Source of the DNA: Heliopora coerulea
Taxonomy: Eukaryota; Cnidaria; Anthozoa; Scleralcyonacea; Helioporidae
Assembly (NCBI GenBank): GCA_030142905.1
Contig: JASJOG010000122.1
Location: 434,001 to 498,000 of the forward strand
Direction of reading: 5' to 3'
DNA: 64,000 nt
Of the stretch, positions 25,691 through 36,150 are shown piece by piece; positions within the stretch are counted from its first letter, which is position 1, and each line of letters opens with the position of its first letter. The notes beneath the pieces were generated by a model. The model was not told where the DNA came from. It did no database searches and saw only the letters and a list, made by a program, of their open reading frames with translations. The translations under genes and the position numbers were made by a program.

Positions 25691-26240
25691 AAGCATATGC
25701 AGAAAGACTTAAATAGCGTGCAGGAGTATTTTATTAAAGAGGGGTTTTATCCGTAAATATGTAAGGTCGGAGTTTTCAAACGCAAGAAACAAGAGTAGGT
25801 ATAGTCTTTTTTGTTTGAAAATTAAAAAGGAAGCTTCCTGGAGTATCCCTTCAGTTGTTCATTGTCATCAAATCTTATCGGGAAGACGTAAAGTTATTGA
25901 GTCATTTCTGCCTAGTTTGCATGCCCCGGAAGACACAAAATATGTTTTCACTGATAGACCATCTGTAGCTTACAGGAGAATACGTGATCCACTTGAAGTG
26001 GTTCAACTTTTGACTTCTAAGATATTTGATAAGATTTATGTAGTAAGTTTTGCTGGTCATAAAAGGAAAATTGCAGGGATTGCAAATGGACAAAGAGTAT
26101 CAACAATCATATACATACTGTCTTGAACCGGATCATGATGAAATTGATGATATACGTGTCAAAATTATTGACAGAACAAATATTAATAAACCAAATAGAA
26201 GATAAGAGTTATGCTCGAATAAACCCAACTCGTTTATTTC
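25690..26240 (+). mobile_element. Penelope-like element fragment (GIY-YIG type), heavily degraded
   Basis: The frame 25815-26126 contains PEDTKYVFTDRPSVAYRRIR, resembling the region before GIY-YIG in PLEs (rP.vayRR.knL), and 26120-26200 gives HDEIDDIRVKIIDRTNINKP, matching the DNA-end block also seen at 15930 and 40060 (V.IIDkTD...P). Stops and frameshifts are frequent. It is in the same orientation as the 15.9 kb copy. Confidence 0.55.
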
Positions 26241-26496
26241 TCAGATATACCGAAACAGCGGGATTAATTATCCTAAGACTTTGCTATGATTTGGACAAAT
26301 TATTTCACGTAATAAGAAAGGATCGCTTACATGAGAACTTCAAACCTTGTATACTACTTATTCTTGATAAATGGTCATGCCCCAAAACGTCGATTAAAGG
26401 TTTTCCTTTTTATTAACGTATATGCTTATGTTCCCAAACTTCGGAGGTGGAAGGTTCTCCAGTAAAACTATATCTATGTAGTATGAACATAGATAT

Positions 26497-26555
<59 letters not shown>

Positions 26556-26562
26556 AGTCTAT
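26497..26562. repeat. (TA)n-(TATG)n microsatellite
   Basis: A TA run followed by TATGTATGTATG units, bordered on both sides by TAGTCTATATCTAT-like inverted sequence, directly next to the PLE at 26580. Confidence 0.95.
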
Positions 26563-26639
26563 ATCTATCTATTTTTTGCTGTTGCTACTCTTTTCACGCG
26601 CTCAGGCGATGATCAGGCAACTGACAGATTATTTAATTA

Positions 26640-27043
26640 TACACACAATTAGGATATTTGCAAGTTCACAGATGGTGTTGCGTTACATGACGGCATGAGC
26701 TGAAAAGCTCCGATCGTTTGTTTAAGATGTTCATTTTACGTCCCTTCAAGATTAAGAGCTTTTCTTCTAAGCATGGCGGCATTTTCTAGATCCTGCTTTA
26801 TATGGTGGGAGCTGTTTGATGATTTCCCATTTAATCGTGTATTTTCGTTTGACGTTCTTGAGTCGCCATATGTGTTTGGGAAGTTCAGTGTCGTTGTGGT
26901 ATTTTTTGTTTTTCAGTGATTTGCTGTGGTTTCGGTATCTAGTTTTGAAGTCGTTGGCTGTGACGCCTATATATGTTCGTGTCTCGTTGTTGTCAGTTTT
27001 TGTAACTTCGGCCTTGTAAATTACGTTAGTTTTTAGGCAATTG
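26640..27043 (-). pseudogene. PLE GIY-YIG arm, minus copy
   Basis: Inverse copy of 27930-28330. The minus strand translates to the same GIY-YIG sequence (TYIGVTANDFKTRYRNH) and KHIWRLKNVKRKYTIKWEII. Its reading is broken relative to the plus arm near 26790, where a short deletion occurs. Confidence 0.75.
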
Positions 27044-27057
27044 CCTTGGATTCGCCA

Positions 27058-27792
27058 TTAGTCAGGTTGTCTGCAGTTACATTGCCATGTGCTGTTTGTG
27101 TTTGTAGGTTTTGTTTGGTTGTCATGTCTTTTGAGTATTGTTTTGTTGTGTCTAGTGATAAAGGATTTCATGTTTTTGTTGCAGCTATAACTAACGCGTA
27201 CAGTGTTTCTGTTAAAGAGCTTGGAAAATTTGTTATTAGGCGTGAAGTGTTTGTAAACTAAGTTGTAAAAAGTCACGGGAGATGTTTGTTTTGATGTTTT
27301 TGCTGTAAGGAGATTAAACCAGATCACGTTTCGTTGTCTGTTACGTTGGGTATTTGTTTTAGTGTTAGGTGGTTCATATTTAAGTGGTGTATTAAAGTTG
27401 CTTTGTTTGAGGGTTTCGTTGTAGATGGGAGCAGCGGTGTAGAAAGTATCTTTATTAGAAGATGGTTTGTTAATTCGTCGGTTGATAGATCCGGGGAATT
27501 CGAGTATTATGGAGGATGGGTGGTTGGATGAGCGGTTGATGTAAGGAGGTTCATCGTTGGGTTTTCTGTAGGGTTTGTAAGTACCGTTGGTGAGGTCGAA
27601 TGTTAAGTCAAGAAAGTTTGTGAGATCTTGGTTAGTCAATCGTGTAATTTTAAGACCGAGGTCGTCAAATATACGAATAAGCTCTTTTCTTTCCTTCTCG
27701 CATAGTCTGCTAGATTTGGCGTTGATCACTGCCAAGCCGTCATCGCGGTATAATCCAACATTTTTTACTTTTGTCTGCAAAGATGAGAACAT
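27058..27792 (-). pseudogene. PLE reverse transcriptase C-terminal half
   Basis: A 244-codon open frame. [19 protein letters not shown] holds the catalytic YRDD motif C; then IRIFDDLGLKITRLTN, NFLDLTFDLTNGTYKPYRKP (motif D/E region and thumb), a linker with RNVIWFNLLTAKTSKQTS, FNRNTVRVSYSCNKNMKS, and CNC at the end where the cysteine cluster should start. Fingers and motifs A/B are missing upstream: the sequence just above 27800 (minus) reads into the plus-oriented arm. Confidence 0.85.
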
Positions 27793-27924
27793 TCTTGGAA
27801 GCTATGATCTTTCTTTTGTCCTTCTCCAGGGTCTTAATAAAGTTGCAGTTGACGTTGCGTAGTTTTATGTTTTCAATCATTTTAGCTATGTCGTGCTCAA
27901 AAGGTTTTAGTTCTGTGACGGGAG

Positions 27925-28305
27925 GTGCGATGCCTAAAAACGAACGTAATTTACAAGGCCGAAGTTACAAAAACTGACAACAACGAGACACGAACATACA
28001 TAGGCGTCACAGCCAACGACTTCAAAACTAGATACCGAAACCACAGCAAATCACTGAAAAACAAAAAATACCACAACGACACTGAACTTTCCAAACACAT
28101 ATGGCGACTCAAGAACGTCAAACGAAAATACACGATTAAATGGGAAATCATCAAACAGCTCCTACCATGTAAAGCAGGATCTAGAAAATGCCGCCTATAC
28201 TTAGAAGAAAAGCTCTTAATCTTGAAGGAACGTAAAATGAACATCTTAAACAAACGATCGGAGCTTTTCAGCTCATGCCGTCATGTAACGCAACACCATC
28301 TGTGA
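27925..28305 (+). pseudogene. PLE GIY-YIG endonuclease, plus copy
   Basis: A 126-codon frame: NVIYKAEVTKTDNNETRTYI, then GVTANDFKTRYRNHSKSLKN (YIG box and the conserved R/NH), TELSKHIWRLKNVKRKYTIK, CRLYLEEKLLILKERKMNIL and NKRSELFSSCRHVTQHHL. The domain is intact to its normal C-terminus, but the frame starts inside the protein, and no RT precedes it on this strand, so it is an orphan arm. Confidence 0.85.
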
Positions 28306-28500
28306 ACTTGCAAATATCCTAATTGTGTGTATAATTAAATAATCTGTCAGTTGCCTGATGATCGCCTGAGCGCGCGAAACTCAGGGTAGCCACAGCAAAA
28401 AAATTTTCTCTATTTTACTTCTTTATTCGCTCTACTGGTATGGTATTAAGCGCTCTCCATTCTCAAACCAACACTGCAACCTTCCTGGTCCTACCTTTGG

Positions 28501-28502
<2 letters not shown>

Positions 28503-28543
<41 letters not shown>

Positions 28544-28645
28544 CTATATGTATATCTATATGTATATCTATATGTATATCTATATGTATATCTATATGTA
28601 TATCTATATGTATATCTATATGTATATCTATATCTATCGATATAT
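28503..28645. repeat. (TA)n followed by 12 bp minisatellite TATATCTATATG
   Basis: (TA)n at 28503-28537, then about eight copies of TATATCTATATG to 28640. The open frame across it (repeated MYIY) is a by-product of the repeat. Confidence 0.95.
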
Positions 28646-28833
28646 ATAGTAGTTAGATATCGCTCTATGGCCTCTTAGTTCATATTGAGCACTCTACAGG
28701 ATGAGTCATGTCGTCAGCGAATTTGTGCATGCTCACTAGTCTCTAGTTAGAGCACTCTGGCATGGCTTAGATGTACCACAAGTGCGGAACATTTGAGTTG
28801 CCTATATAGTGTAGGCTTCTCCATCCTGCTCGT

Positions 28834-28881
28834 CAGCCCTACACTGATGAGGCCCAGTAGGCCAAAAAGGTTCCGTCTGTA

Positions 28882-28886
<5 letters not shown>
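28834..28886 (+). ncRNA. hammerhead ribozyme motif, core mutated
   Basis: CTACA, CTGATGA (28844-28850), stem II GGCC-CAGTA-GGCC, then CAAAAAGG where CGAAACGG is needed, TTCC, GTC (28875-28877), TGTAG. The near-identical motif at 37150-37203 has the intact GAAAC. The G-to-A change in the core should abolish cleavage. Confidence 0.65.

Positions 28887-28887
<1 letters not shown>

Positions 28888-28936
<49 letters not shown>
28888..28936. repeat. (CT)n-(AT)n microsatellite
   Basis: A long CT run followed by a short AT run, between the two hammerhead motifs. Confidence 0.95.
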
Positions 28937-29053
28937 GCTCCCACATTTCGATGTTGTTGAGCACTCTACGGATATATAAGGATAACCGATAGCGTTAAGT
29001 AATGCCCACCGCTCGAGTAGCGGTTTGAGCACCCTGATCCTTTATCAATCCAA

Positions 29054-29114
29054 GTTCGTTCCGAGCTGCACTGATGAGCTGTAGTACAGCAAAACGTACT
29101 TCTGCAGATTGAAC
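29054..29114 (+). ncRNA. hammerhead ribozyme motif, core mutated
   Basis: Stem I GTTCGTTCCGAGCTGCA pairs with TGCAGATTGAAC; CTGATGA at 29071-29077; stem II GCTG-TAGTA-CAGC; then AAAAC in place of GAAAC, and TTC in place of the GTC cleavage triplet. The fold is preserved but two core changes predict loss of activity. Confidence 0.7.
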
Positions 29115-29117
29115 ATA

Positions 29118-29228
29118 TATATCTATATATATCTATCTATGTATATGTATATATATATATATATATTGATAGATAGATAGATATAGATAAAGATATAGAT
29201 ATAGATATAGATATAGATATAGATATAT
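29118..29228. repeat. TATC/GATA and TA microsatellite cluster
   Basis: TATATCTATC, TA and GATAGATA/GATATA tracts, between the retrozyme-like repeat and the next PLE fragment. Confidence 0.95.
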
Positions 29229-29239
29229 GGACACAGATT

Positions 29240-29620
29240 TAGCTTTACCGCAGAACAGACAACCGAGCGTGAACGAGTCATAAAGGTAGCCAATTTATCG
29301 AAAGAGGAACTTACGACACATCAAATGCGCATGCTTTCAAAGGGATTAAAATATACCCCAATACCAAAGCAAAATACAGCAGAACTAAAGGATAATACAA
29401 AGAAATTCACTAGGAAAGAAAAGCTAAAAGAACTTTTTTACAGAGAGACAAAAGGTATAACTGTAGCAGACTAAAGTCTTTTAAGAAAGACAGGACATTT
29501 TAACCCCCGAAGAAACAGAAACATTGTTCTGGACACATTCACCGACTTTATCACAATTAGTGTGAGGGATTAGCGTGAGGGATTCAATACTTAGCGGATA
29601 CGAACTAAACAATGGGTGGG
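29240..29620 (+). pseudogene. PLE N-terminal fragment
   Basis: Plus-strand translation: TERERVIKVANLSKEELTTH, then QMRMLSKGLKYTPIPKQNTA and KKFTRKEKLKELFY. LSxxELTxxQxxLLSKGLKFxPTP is the conserved start of the GIY-YIG type PLE protein. A stop follows at about 29474, and the reading goes on as SLLRKTGHFNPRRNRNIVL. The RT core is missing. Confidence 0.65.
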
Positions 29621-29774
29621 GGGGGGTGTTATTTGATTAACAAAGTAATTAATGATATCTTTATACAATTATACAAACTTGAACATCCAATGAAAAGTAG
29701 TGAAACGCGTAGCAAAATGAAATCTAGATTTAAACCGTACTGTTCTTTTAGTATTACCAATTTATCAGGTAGAG

Positions 29775-29783
29775 AGATAGATG

Positions 29784-29849
<66 letters not shown>

Positions 29850-29852
29850 ACT
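29775..29852. repeat. (GATA)n microsatellite
   Basis: About 18 GATA units. Confidence 0.97.
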
Positions 29853-29904
29853 TTTCTCAAAATGTGTTCACCTAACAAAACCTATAACATAGATCATATT
29901 TCAG

Positions 29905-30100
29905 TAGTGTTTATTGCGTTAATAATTAACCAATCTGTCAGTTATCTGATGATCGCCAGAGCGCGTGAAGCTCGGAGTTGCGACAGCTAAAAATTCGTCT
30001 TTATTTGTGTCATTCTCGCTCTACATGTAATAGTATCGAGCGCTCTACTTATTCAAGTCATTCGTGTAGCTTTTCGGTTACATTTTGTTGGATTTATATA
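29905..30100 (+). mobile_element. PLE 3' end fragment
   Basis: Contains CCAATCTGTCAGTTATCTGATGATCGCC then AGCGCGTGAAGCTCGGAGTTGCGACAGC, closely matching the terminal segment at 28340-28395. The GAAAC of the motif is GAAGC here. It probably belongs to the same insertion as the N-terminal piece at 29240. Confidence 0.55.
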
Positions 30101-30103
30101 AAT

Positions 30104-30106
30104 ATA

Positions 30107-30149
<43 letters not shown>

Positions 30150-30172
30150 GTGTATGTGTGTGTGTGAATGTA
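30104..30172. repeat. (TA)n/(TG)n microsatellite
   Basis: TA run followed by TGTGTATGTGTGTGTGTG, directly after a PLE end. Confidence 0.95.
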
Positions 30173-30590
30173 CAGTATATATGTATGATGAATTTAAAGA
30201 ACGGGTAAGTAAATAAAAAAGATAAACGTAAACGTCAAGTGAACTTTTCAGAATACCTTATTTTGCAACGCGTTTCAACTGTGGTTTCTAAGGCCTTACA
30301 AATTCTAGTTAATAATTGCGACGTCATTCTTACCAGTTTCTAGAGTGTCTGTAATTAAGTAATTAGGTTGATTTAAGAGAGGGTTTAAATTTCCATGTAA
30401 AACATTTTTCTCTCAATCCTCGTACGTCGTCGCTTTCCCCACTCCTTTTATAAAAACGAAAAACAGTAAATTTTAATAGTTTTGTTTGCTGCACATTGTA
30501 CAATGTGTGCACTGACCGGAAGTATGCTGTGTTTTTTGTCGCATATATGTTTTCGATGTAGGGCAATTCTCTCACGTAGCTTTTTACTTC
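30173..30590. other. no clear feature
   Basis: AT-rich unique sequence next to the PLE 3' end. No coding or RNA signal recognised. Confidence 0.4.
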
Positions 30591-31872
30591 TTTCAGCTAA
30601 GTAATTGTCGCTGCAGTCCATTCAGATTAGGACATATAATAAAAATTTGCTGTTACAATCTTTGCCATGGGTCACTTTAAAGGGCGGGTTTGTGGCTTTA
30701 AACCTAAATGAACTCCCGACAATTATCTGTTCACATGTTGTAGAACGAATTCCCCCACGCTGTGAAACTGTACCCTGGGTTTTGTTGGTAAATCTTAATC
30801 TTACTAATAGCTTTCTTAAGTCGGGTGGTTGTCTTCCCGAGGGCTGTATTTTAGTATTGTCATTACTACCTCTAGCAGCGAGGTGATTGGTGAACTATTT
30901 GGATTGAATGTTGTGACCAACGTGAAAGTGTTTTGAGTGGTCGTGCGAGCTCGTTTTATTCTTGGTTCATCTTGCGTAATTGTCTTAGTTTTAGTTATTC
31001 CGTTGCTTACTAGGTCCTTTGGATAGCCTCATTTAATGAGTAGGTCACTAAGTTCTTGCGGTCTTTTTTCTTTGTTCGTTGACAGTATCCACGCTTGTGC
31101 ATATCCTGCCGGCTAGATTATAGGAAATGTTTCTTTTGATACGTCGTGGGTGATTTGATGAATAATCCAAGTATTGCTTTGTGTCTGTAGTTTTATAATT
31201 TATATCTGTTAAGAGTCGATCCTATTCCTTTTTAATCAGAACATCCAAAAACGTTTTCTGTCTTGTATTGTATTCAATTGTGAACTTTATTTTTGAATTC
31301 AAGGAGTTTGATAACTTATGGAATTTCGTCATATATTCTTCTGCAAACACCCAGCATATATACTGTAACTGTCGTCCAAATATTGAAACAAGTCATTCTC
31401 AGTGTATGAGCCCATTTCTTCACCACATTCCGTAACAATTTTATATAATTAAAGTAAAACTACATGAGTATTTCCAAGAGTCGACAAGTTCCAGTCAAAA
31501 AATCCAAGTACAATGAAAAACAAAAGGTACTTCAAACCTGCAAGAAAAAGAGATAACGCTCTCCACCTATTTAACTGAACCATGGAACGAAGGCATCCGG
31601 AGAACTTAATATTTTCTACTAAAAGAAGTTAAGTCATTGTTTCTCCGTATGTAACACCTCGCACTTGTAACTCAGCAGCATTACTGATGATGACTAAAAC
31701 CTCGTCGAAACGTCGAAATTAATATGTTATCGTTATTCGGAGTTACCGTTGTTTAGTAAATTATAAAAATTCTCAGCGGTTCCCTCAAAAAAACGACATG
31801 TTATTCAATATTATTCTAATTCCTTGAAGAATAGATTGGCGAGAAAAGCGGGAAGGAATACTGTCAGGATAC

Positions 31873-32268
31873 TCAATCGACCAATACCCGACGGCTTTTA
31901 ATCCCAAATTGTGTGGAATGCTCGTATATAAACTTGTGATATCGAAGGTTATCAATGCTTTCGATATGGTCTGTGCGAGGTAATTTGTTGATGAACTGGG
32001 TGCTGTCTCTTAAGTTGCTCAATACGAAGGTGACCAAAGGTTTAATTAGTTCGTCGATCAAATTACTAAGATGACAAGCCGAACACATGGGTCCACCCGC
32101 GATAGGTCTTAATGTTAGTTCGTGATGTTCTTCAACTTTGATATACTGACTTTTTCTATTCTTTGTGGTAGATATGATGAATTGACTTTTGTGAACTTTT
32201 GGCAGTCCGTAAAAAGTAGTTACTCGATAGTTTAAGTTTGTGAGGTAATGTTTCTCTGTAACTGTCAA
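31873..32268 (-). pseudogene. PLE reverse transcriptase (fingers/palm) fragment
   Basis: A 131-codon frame with RVTTFYGLPKVHKSQFIIST, HHELTLRPIAGGPMCSACHL, SNLIDELIKPLVTFVLSNLR and DSTQFINKLPRTD. GLPKVHK and LRPI are the diagnostic RT0/RT1 blocks of Penelope RTs. It is fused at its C-terminus to NLRYHKFIYEHSTQFGIKSR, where the motif A aspartate (usually LVSFDVxSLYTNI) is displaced by a frameshift. Confidence 0.8.
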
Positions 32269-32297
32269 TTTCGTATTGTGTTTATTCGTCAGTTCCT

Positions 32298-32687
32298 TTA
32301 TCTCTTGTATTGTTTTGTCATCACTCTCATTTCCAGTCTGGTATAAGTTACTTCATAGCTTAGTATTTCTGCAATTTTATTGGCGTAGTATTCTCTGTTT
32401 ATAATGACCAGTGCTCCTCCTTGGTAAGCTTGTTTTATTATAATGCCTCTGTTTCCTATTAACTCTCTTAAAGCACTCAGTTCGTTATTTGTGATGTTGG
32501 TTTTGTTGGTGAAGGGTTTTGCTAATTCTTCAACTATAAATGCTGTGAAGAAATCACTAAATAGGTGGAGAGCGTTATCTCTTTTTCTTGCAGGTTTGAA
32601 GTACCTTTTGTTTTTCATTGTACTTGGATTTTTTTGACTGGAACTTGTCGACTCTTGGAAATACTCTTGTAGTTTTACTTTAAACAC
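32298..32687 (-). pseudogene. PLE N-terminal region
   Basis: A 129-codon frame beginning near the inserted TIR element: MFKVKLQEYFQESTSSSQKN, RDNALHLFSDFFTAFIVEEL, LSALRELIGNRGIIIKQAYQ and GGALVIINREYYANKIAEIL. The segment R.i.IkqADKGgavVimnr.yY is the conserved block just upstream of the RT core in Penelope RTs (here KQAYQGGALVIINREYY). One to two frame breaks separate it from 32268. Confidence 0.8.
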
Positions 32688-33654
32688 GGAGCGACGCTAT
32701 AAAAGGGTAAGCTCCTCCCACATTTCTGGCTTCGTATGGCGGTTGCATGTTTCTAAATGGCGGATACTTTTAAGCGTGACTAAACTGTACAGCGTAGAGC
32801 TCCACAAGCGTGTCCTAGAGCCTAAAGTTTACAGAAATGCTTTCAAAATGTGTTTTTAAAATACAGCTAAACAATATATAAAGCAATAAATGGCTGAACA
32901 TGTCACATTTACTGATTTTTCTGGTTGTTATACGTCGTATTATAATCATTCGAGATGTCCTGCACATCTTCATTCACTTATAGTCATCCTACCCGCGCAG
33001 TGTTTGGGCACGATTCACATTTTATTACGTCGGCAATGTGTCATAGCCATCTGTATTCTTTTTGGCGCATACTTGAAGCTTGTAATATTATAAATATAAA
33101 CAAAAACTGGCGCCACTTTCAAATTCATTTGTGGCAAATATGCTCGGTTGCTCTCATCCAACGGCTCGGACTTCTACCTCTGCGCAAAGCACAACTCCGC
33201 GTTCTGTGGGGCTTAGCAAGTATGATCGCTATAAAGCCTACTACCTGAAGAATGAAAGTGCAATTAAAGAGAGCAAGGCCTACTACGGCTTCAAAACGGA
33301 AGTGAAACGTGATGAGGAAGGGCGCTTGGTAGAAGTACGTAAAAAGATCAACACCGTGAGGAATCAGTTTCTGGCCAACGGAAAACCGGCAGGAAATATT
33401 GAAGTGATGGAATTGCTCTGGGATTGTTGGCTCAGTCAAAACAGTTCAAATGGCCAACAGGCGCAAAATACTATCCAGGCAGCAACGTCGTTGCAAACAA
33501 ATTCATCTCCTATATTCTCCTCAATTGAACGTGATATTCGTCCACCGGAAATTAGTCTGAACTCAATTGACCAATAACATACGACCTTTCATTAATCATA
33601 ATTGACAGGCTGAGAAACTCAGCCTCTTCTTATGCGGTCGCTCCGTGTTTAAAG
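32684..33654. mobile_element. ~0.97 kb TIR element carrying one ORF
   Basis: CACGGAGCGAC at the left (32686-32696) and GTCGCTCCGTG at the right (33637-33647) are inverted, and both are bordered by TTTAAA. The empty site is visible in the paralogous PLE end at 30665-30682 (GGGTCACTTTAAAGGGCGG), which shows the element landed on TTTAAA. A TTAA or TTTAAA duplication would suit piggyBac- or Kolobok-like transposition, but no transposase domain is seen. Confidence 0.65.
33140..33577 (+). CDS. unknown 145-aa protein of the TIR element
   Basis: An open frame inside the TIR element. The first ATG is at 33140 (MLGCSHPTART); the frame is open slightly further upstream but without ATG. The N-terminal third is S/T/A-rich and probably disordered. 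The middle, LSKYDRYKAYYLKNESAIKE, GFKTEVKRDEEGRLVEVRKK and NTVRNQFLANGKPAGNIEVM, is basic and predicted helical, followed by ELLWDCWLSQ and an S/Q-rich tail. No cysteine-histidine cluster or catalytic motif is visible, so I cannot assign a function. GC content is clearly higher than in the flanks, which suggests recent arrival or coding constraint. Confidence 0.5.
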   Translation: MLGCSHPTARTSTSAQSTTPRSVGLSKYDRYKAYYLKNESAIKESKAYYGFKTEVKRDEEGRLVEVRKKINTVRNQFLANGKPAGNIEVMELLWDCWLSQNSSNGQQAQNTIQAATSLQTNSSPIFSSIERDIRPPEISLNSIDQ

Positions 33655-33755
33655 TGACCCATGGGAAGGATTGTAACAGCAAATTTTTATTATATGTCCT
33701 AATCTGAATGGACTGCAGCGACAATTACTTAGCTGAAAGAAGCAAAAAGCTAAGT

Positions 33756-34386
33756 GCTTGATTACGAATCAAAAGAAATATATATGATAGGTGACCTTAA
33801 CTGCAAGGACGTAAATCCTGGGGGGAATCGGGGGACATATCCCCTCCTCCACTTTTTGGACAGAGGAGGATACATACATAATTATCCCCGCACTTTTTGC
33901 AAAGTTCATGACAACTGAAGCCTAATTTCTGTTTCCTCGACGCTTATGGTTCCATGTTTATCTTTACGATTTTCCGATATAACCTTTTTCAGCCCCAATT
34001 CTTAGCTAGGTATTGTTGGTTCGAATACATGACAAATTATGAAAATTTGCTAAATTATTTTACAGTCCGATCGTTCTTCTTTGGACGCCATTTTGTAAAC
34101 AATCAGAATTACTTTATTTAGTCATACTATAACGTCTTTATTGCTGTTTACAGGAAATGCATGGCTTCGTTTCGATTGAAAAATAAGGAATGAATGTTGT
34201 TCCAAAGAAACAATCTCATAATGCCGGAAAAGGCATTTCATAAACATAAAATTCAAAAAAAAACAAACCAACTTTCAGAGGGAATGTTTCCACATCACTT
34301 GGCCGGCTCCATCCCCCCCACTTTTAGGAAGCGATTGTCGCCCTTGCTTAAATGTGATTTACTTAGTAATAGGACTCACTGACCAA
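33756..34386. other. no clear gene
   Basis: Unique sequence between the PLE and the LINE. Short frames only (62 codons at 34194). It includes two C-rich patches (CCCCTCCTCC near 33841 and CCATCCCCCCCAC near 34309) with no recognised function. Confidence 0.45.
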
Positions 34387-34481
34387 CCGCTATTTTAAAC
34401 TCGCTATCTGAAATTTACCAACTTCAACAACTTATCACTGAGCCTACTAGATGCACTGTAAACACTAGAACCCTAATTGAC

Positions 34482-35132
34482 ATGGCTTATACCAATTGTC
34501 CAAAAAGAGTTCTTGCATCTGGAGTTCTACATTTGGGAATAAGTGACCATAATCTCATTTACATAATACGAAAGGTCGCCATCCCGTATAAGAAGTTACA
34601 CTTAATTGTCAAAGTCAGAAATATGAAAAATTTTAATGCTGATTGTCTTATAGTCGACTTAATAAACACCCCTTGGTCAAACATTAATAATCTGATGGAT
34701 GTTAGTGAGCGGTCGGAATTATGGAAAAGCATGTTTTTGTCTATCATTGATAAACATGCACCATTTAAGACAAAAAGGTTAAGAAATAAAAAGAGTCTTT
34801 GGATGACTTCACAAATAAAACAGTTACTGGTGAACCGAGATACACTCAAGAAGGCGGCAGTGCTATCGAACAATGCGAGTGATTGTCAGAATTTCAAATA
34901 TGCTAGAAACAACCGTAATAATTTGATAAAGGAAACTAAGAGTAAGTATTATCACCGCTTTTTTGAGGTTAACTCGGCAAATCCAAAAGAAGTATGGAAC
35001 TCAGTTAATGAACTGATGTCTCGAAACATTAAGCCTCGTAAGATCCCTGTTCTTAAAAGTAAAACCTTGAAATTGACAATGATATGGACAAAGCGGAATT
35101 GTTTAACAAACACTTTTCTGAAATTGGGTTGA
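34482..35132 (+). pseudogene. LINE endonuclease C-terminus and linker
   Basis: A 216-codon frame. SDHNLIYIIRK at residues 20-30 is the SDH catalytic block of the apurinic-like endonuclease. The middle is the usual linker: ERSELWKSMFLSIIDKHAPF, KTKRLRNKKSLWMTSQIKQL, RNNLIKETKSKYYHRFFEVN and NPKEVWNSVNELMSRN. It leads to RT in a shifted frame. The endonuclease N-terminus is missing. Confidence 0.85.
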
Positions 35133-35197
35133 AATTGGCTTCAACAGGTACTCAAACTGCATGATCACATTCGGATTACTTACAAACAACAACTACC

Positions 35198-36150
35198 TTG
35201 TTCACCTTGAATCCAACATCACCTAATGTTGTTTGTAAGCTGCTTAGTCTGATACCAGATAAGAAAACTACTGAATTAGACCAAATTCTAATTAAACTTC
35301 TTAAACATGCAGCGTCTATAATTTCTGAACCATTGTGCGATTTATTTAATTCCTCTATTCAAACAGCTGTGTTTCCTGACGAGTGGAAACTAGCAAGAGT
35401 AACAGCAATCCACAAAGCGACGCTAAAGACAATGTCAACAACTACAGGCCAATCTCAGTTCTAAGTGCCGTCTGTAAAGTTTTTGAGCGCATTGTTTACG
35501 ACCAGTTATACTCTTATCTTAACCAGAATAACTTATTGTATGAAGAACAATCGGGCTTTCGACCACTTTACTCCACCACAACAGCACTTCTAGATGCAAC
35601 AACTGAATGGCTGACCAACATGGACGAAGGACTCCTTAACTCTGCAATATATCTGGATCCAGCGAAGGCATTTGACACTGTCAACCATGATATATTACTT
35701 AGTAAGCTTCATAGCTATGGAATAGATGCAAATAGTTTATGTTTGTTTCACTCATACTTGCAGAATCCTAGACAAAAATGTTTCGTGAATGGCTATTTAT
35801 CAAATGAATGCTCACTTAATTGTAGCGTTCCGCAAAGCTACATTTTTTGGTCATTATTATTTCTCATTTATATTAATGATTTTCCACACTGTCTCCAGCA
35901 GTCCACTGCTCGAATGTATACTGACGATATAAATTTTATCACAACTGGATCATCAATTAGAGAAATAATAATAATCGCGAACGAAGACCTTAAAAATGTG
36001 AGTGAATGGCTAAAAGCAAATAAACTTAGCATAAATGTAACAAAAACTGAACACATGTTTATTGGGTCTGACGACAACCTTGACAAATTAAGAGAAATTC
36101 CGATGTTATATACTGATAAAAAACCCATAAAAAAGATTGCATGTAACTAA
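35198..36150 (+). pseudogene. LINE reverse transcriptase, frame-broken
   Basis: 35198-35464 carries PDKKTTELDQILIKLLKHAA and VFPDEWKLARVTAIHK. The second frame (35383-36150) holds NNYRPISVLSAVCKVFERIV, EEQSGFRPLYSTTTALLDAT, YLDPAKAFDTVNHDILLSKL (motif A, D in place but FLDLSKAFD is now YLDPAKAFD), CSVPQSYIFWSLLFLIYIND (motif B; GVPQGSILGPLLF is corrupted) and ARMYTDDINFITT (motif C with YTDD). The glycines of motif B are lost, so the enzyme would be inactive even without the frameshift. Confidence 0.9.

Larger units (their letters stand above)
26580..28390. mobile_element. Penelope-like element with inverted ends
   Basis: A minus-strand RT/linker body (27058-27792) is flanked by two inverted copies of the GIY-YIG/3' end: 26588-27043 (minus) and 27930-28385 (plus), ~455 bp each and almost identical. 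Each arm ends with the PLE motif (GCCTGATGATCGCCTGAGCG then CGCGAAACTC at 28351-28384; its complement at the left). Inverted partial copies flanking a body are a hallmark of PLE insertion. Confidence 0.85.
28646..29116 (+). mobile_element. retrozyme-like repeat with two hammerhead motifs
   Basis: Two hammerhead-type motifs (28834-28886 and 29054-29114) bracket a CT/TA microsatellite and a ~150 bp body (GCTCCCACATTTCGATGTTG ... CCACCGCTCGAGTA ... TATCAATCCAAGTTCGTT). The same body recurs at 42231-42350 next to the same hammerhead. Small non-autonomous retroelements with tandem type I hammerheads (retrozymes) have this build. The body has no coding frame. Confidence 0.65.
30590..33750 (-). mobile_element. 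Penelope-like element, second family, with partial repeats at both ends
   Basis: The minus strand encodes RT with FYGLPKVHKS and LRPIAGGP (31873-32268) and, nearer the 3' end (31000-31430), degraded thumb sequence (TLNRYKL, GLFIKSPTTYQKK). A ~90 bp end (30595-30682, GTAATTGTCGCTGCAGTCCA...) is repeated at 33656-33745 in the opposite orientation, and 31447-31585 repeats 32558-32687 inverted. A separate TIR element is inserted at 32684-33654. Multiple stops; dead. Confidence 0.75.

Noticed and set aside
28440..28649. ORF encoding repeated MYIY
   Set aside because: It is the translation of a TATATCTATATG minisatellite. The same applies to the IYIYIY frames at 37009, 41726-42482 and 45177-45430.
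31675..31725. Possible hammerhead (CTGATGATGACTAAAACCTCGTCGAAACGTC)
   Set aside because: There is no room for stem III between GAAAC and GTC. I treat it as a PLE-end-like motif only.
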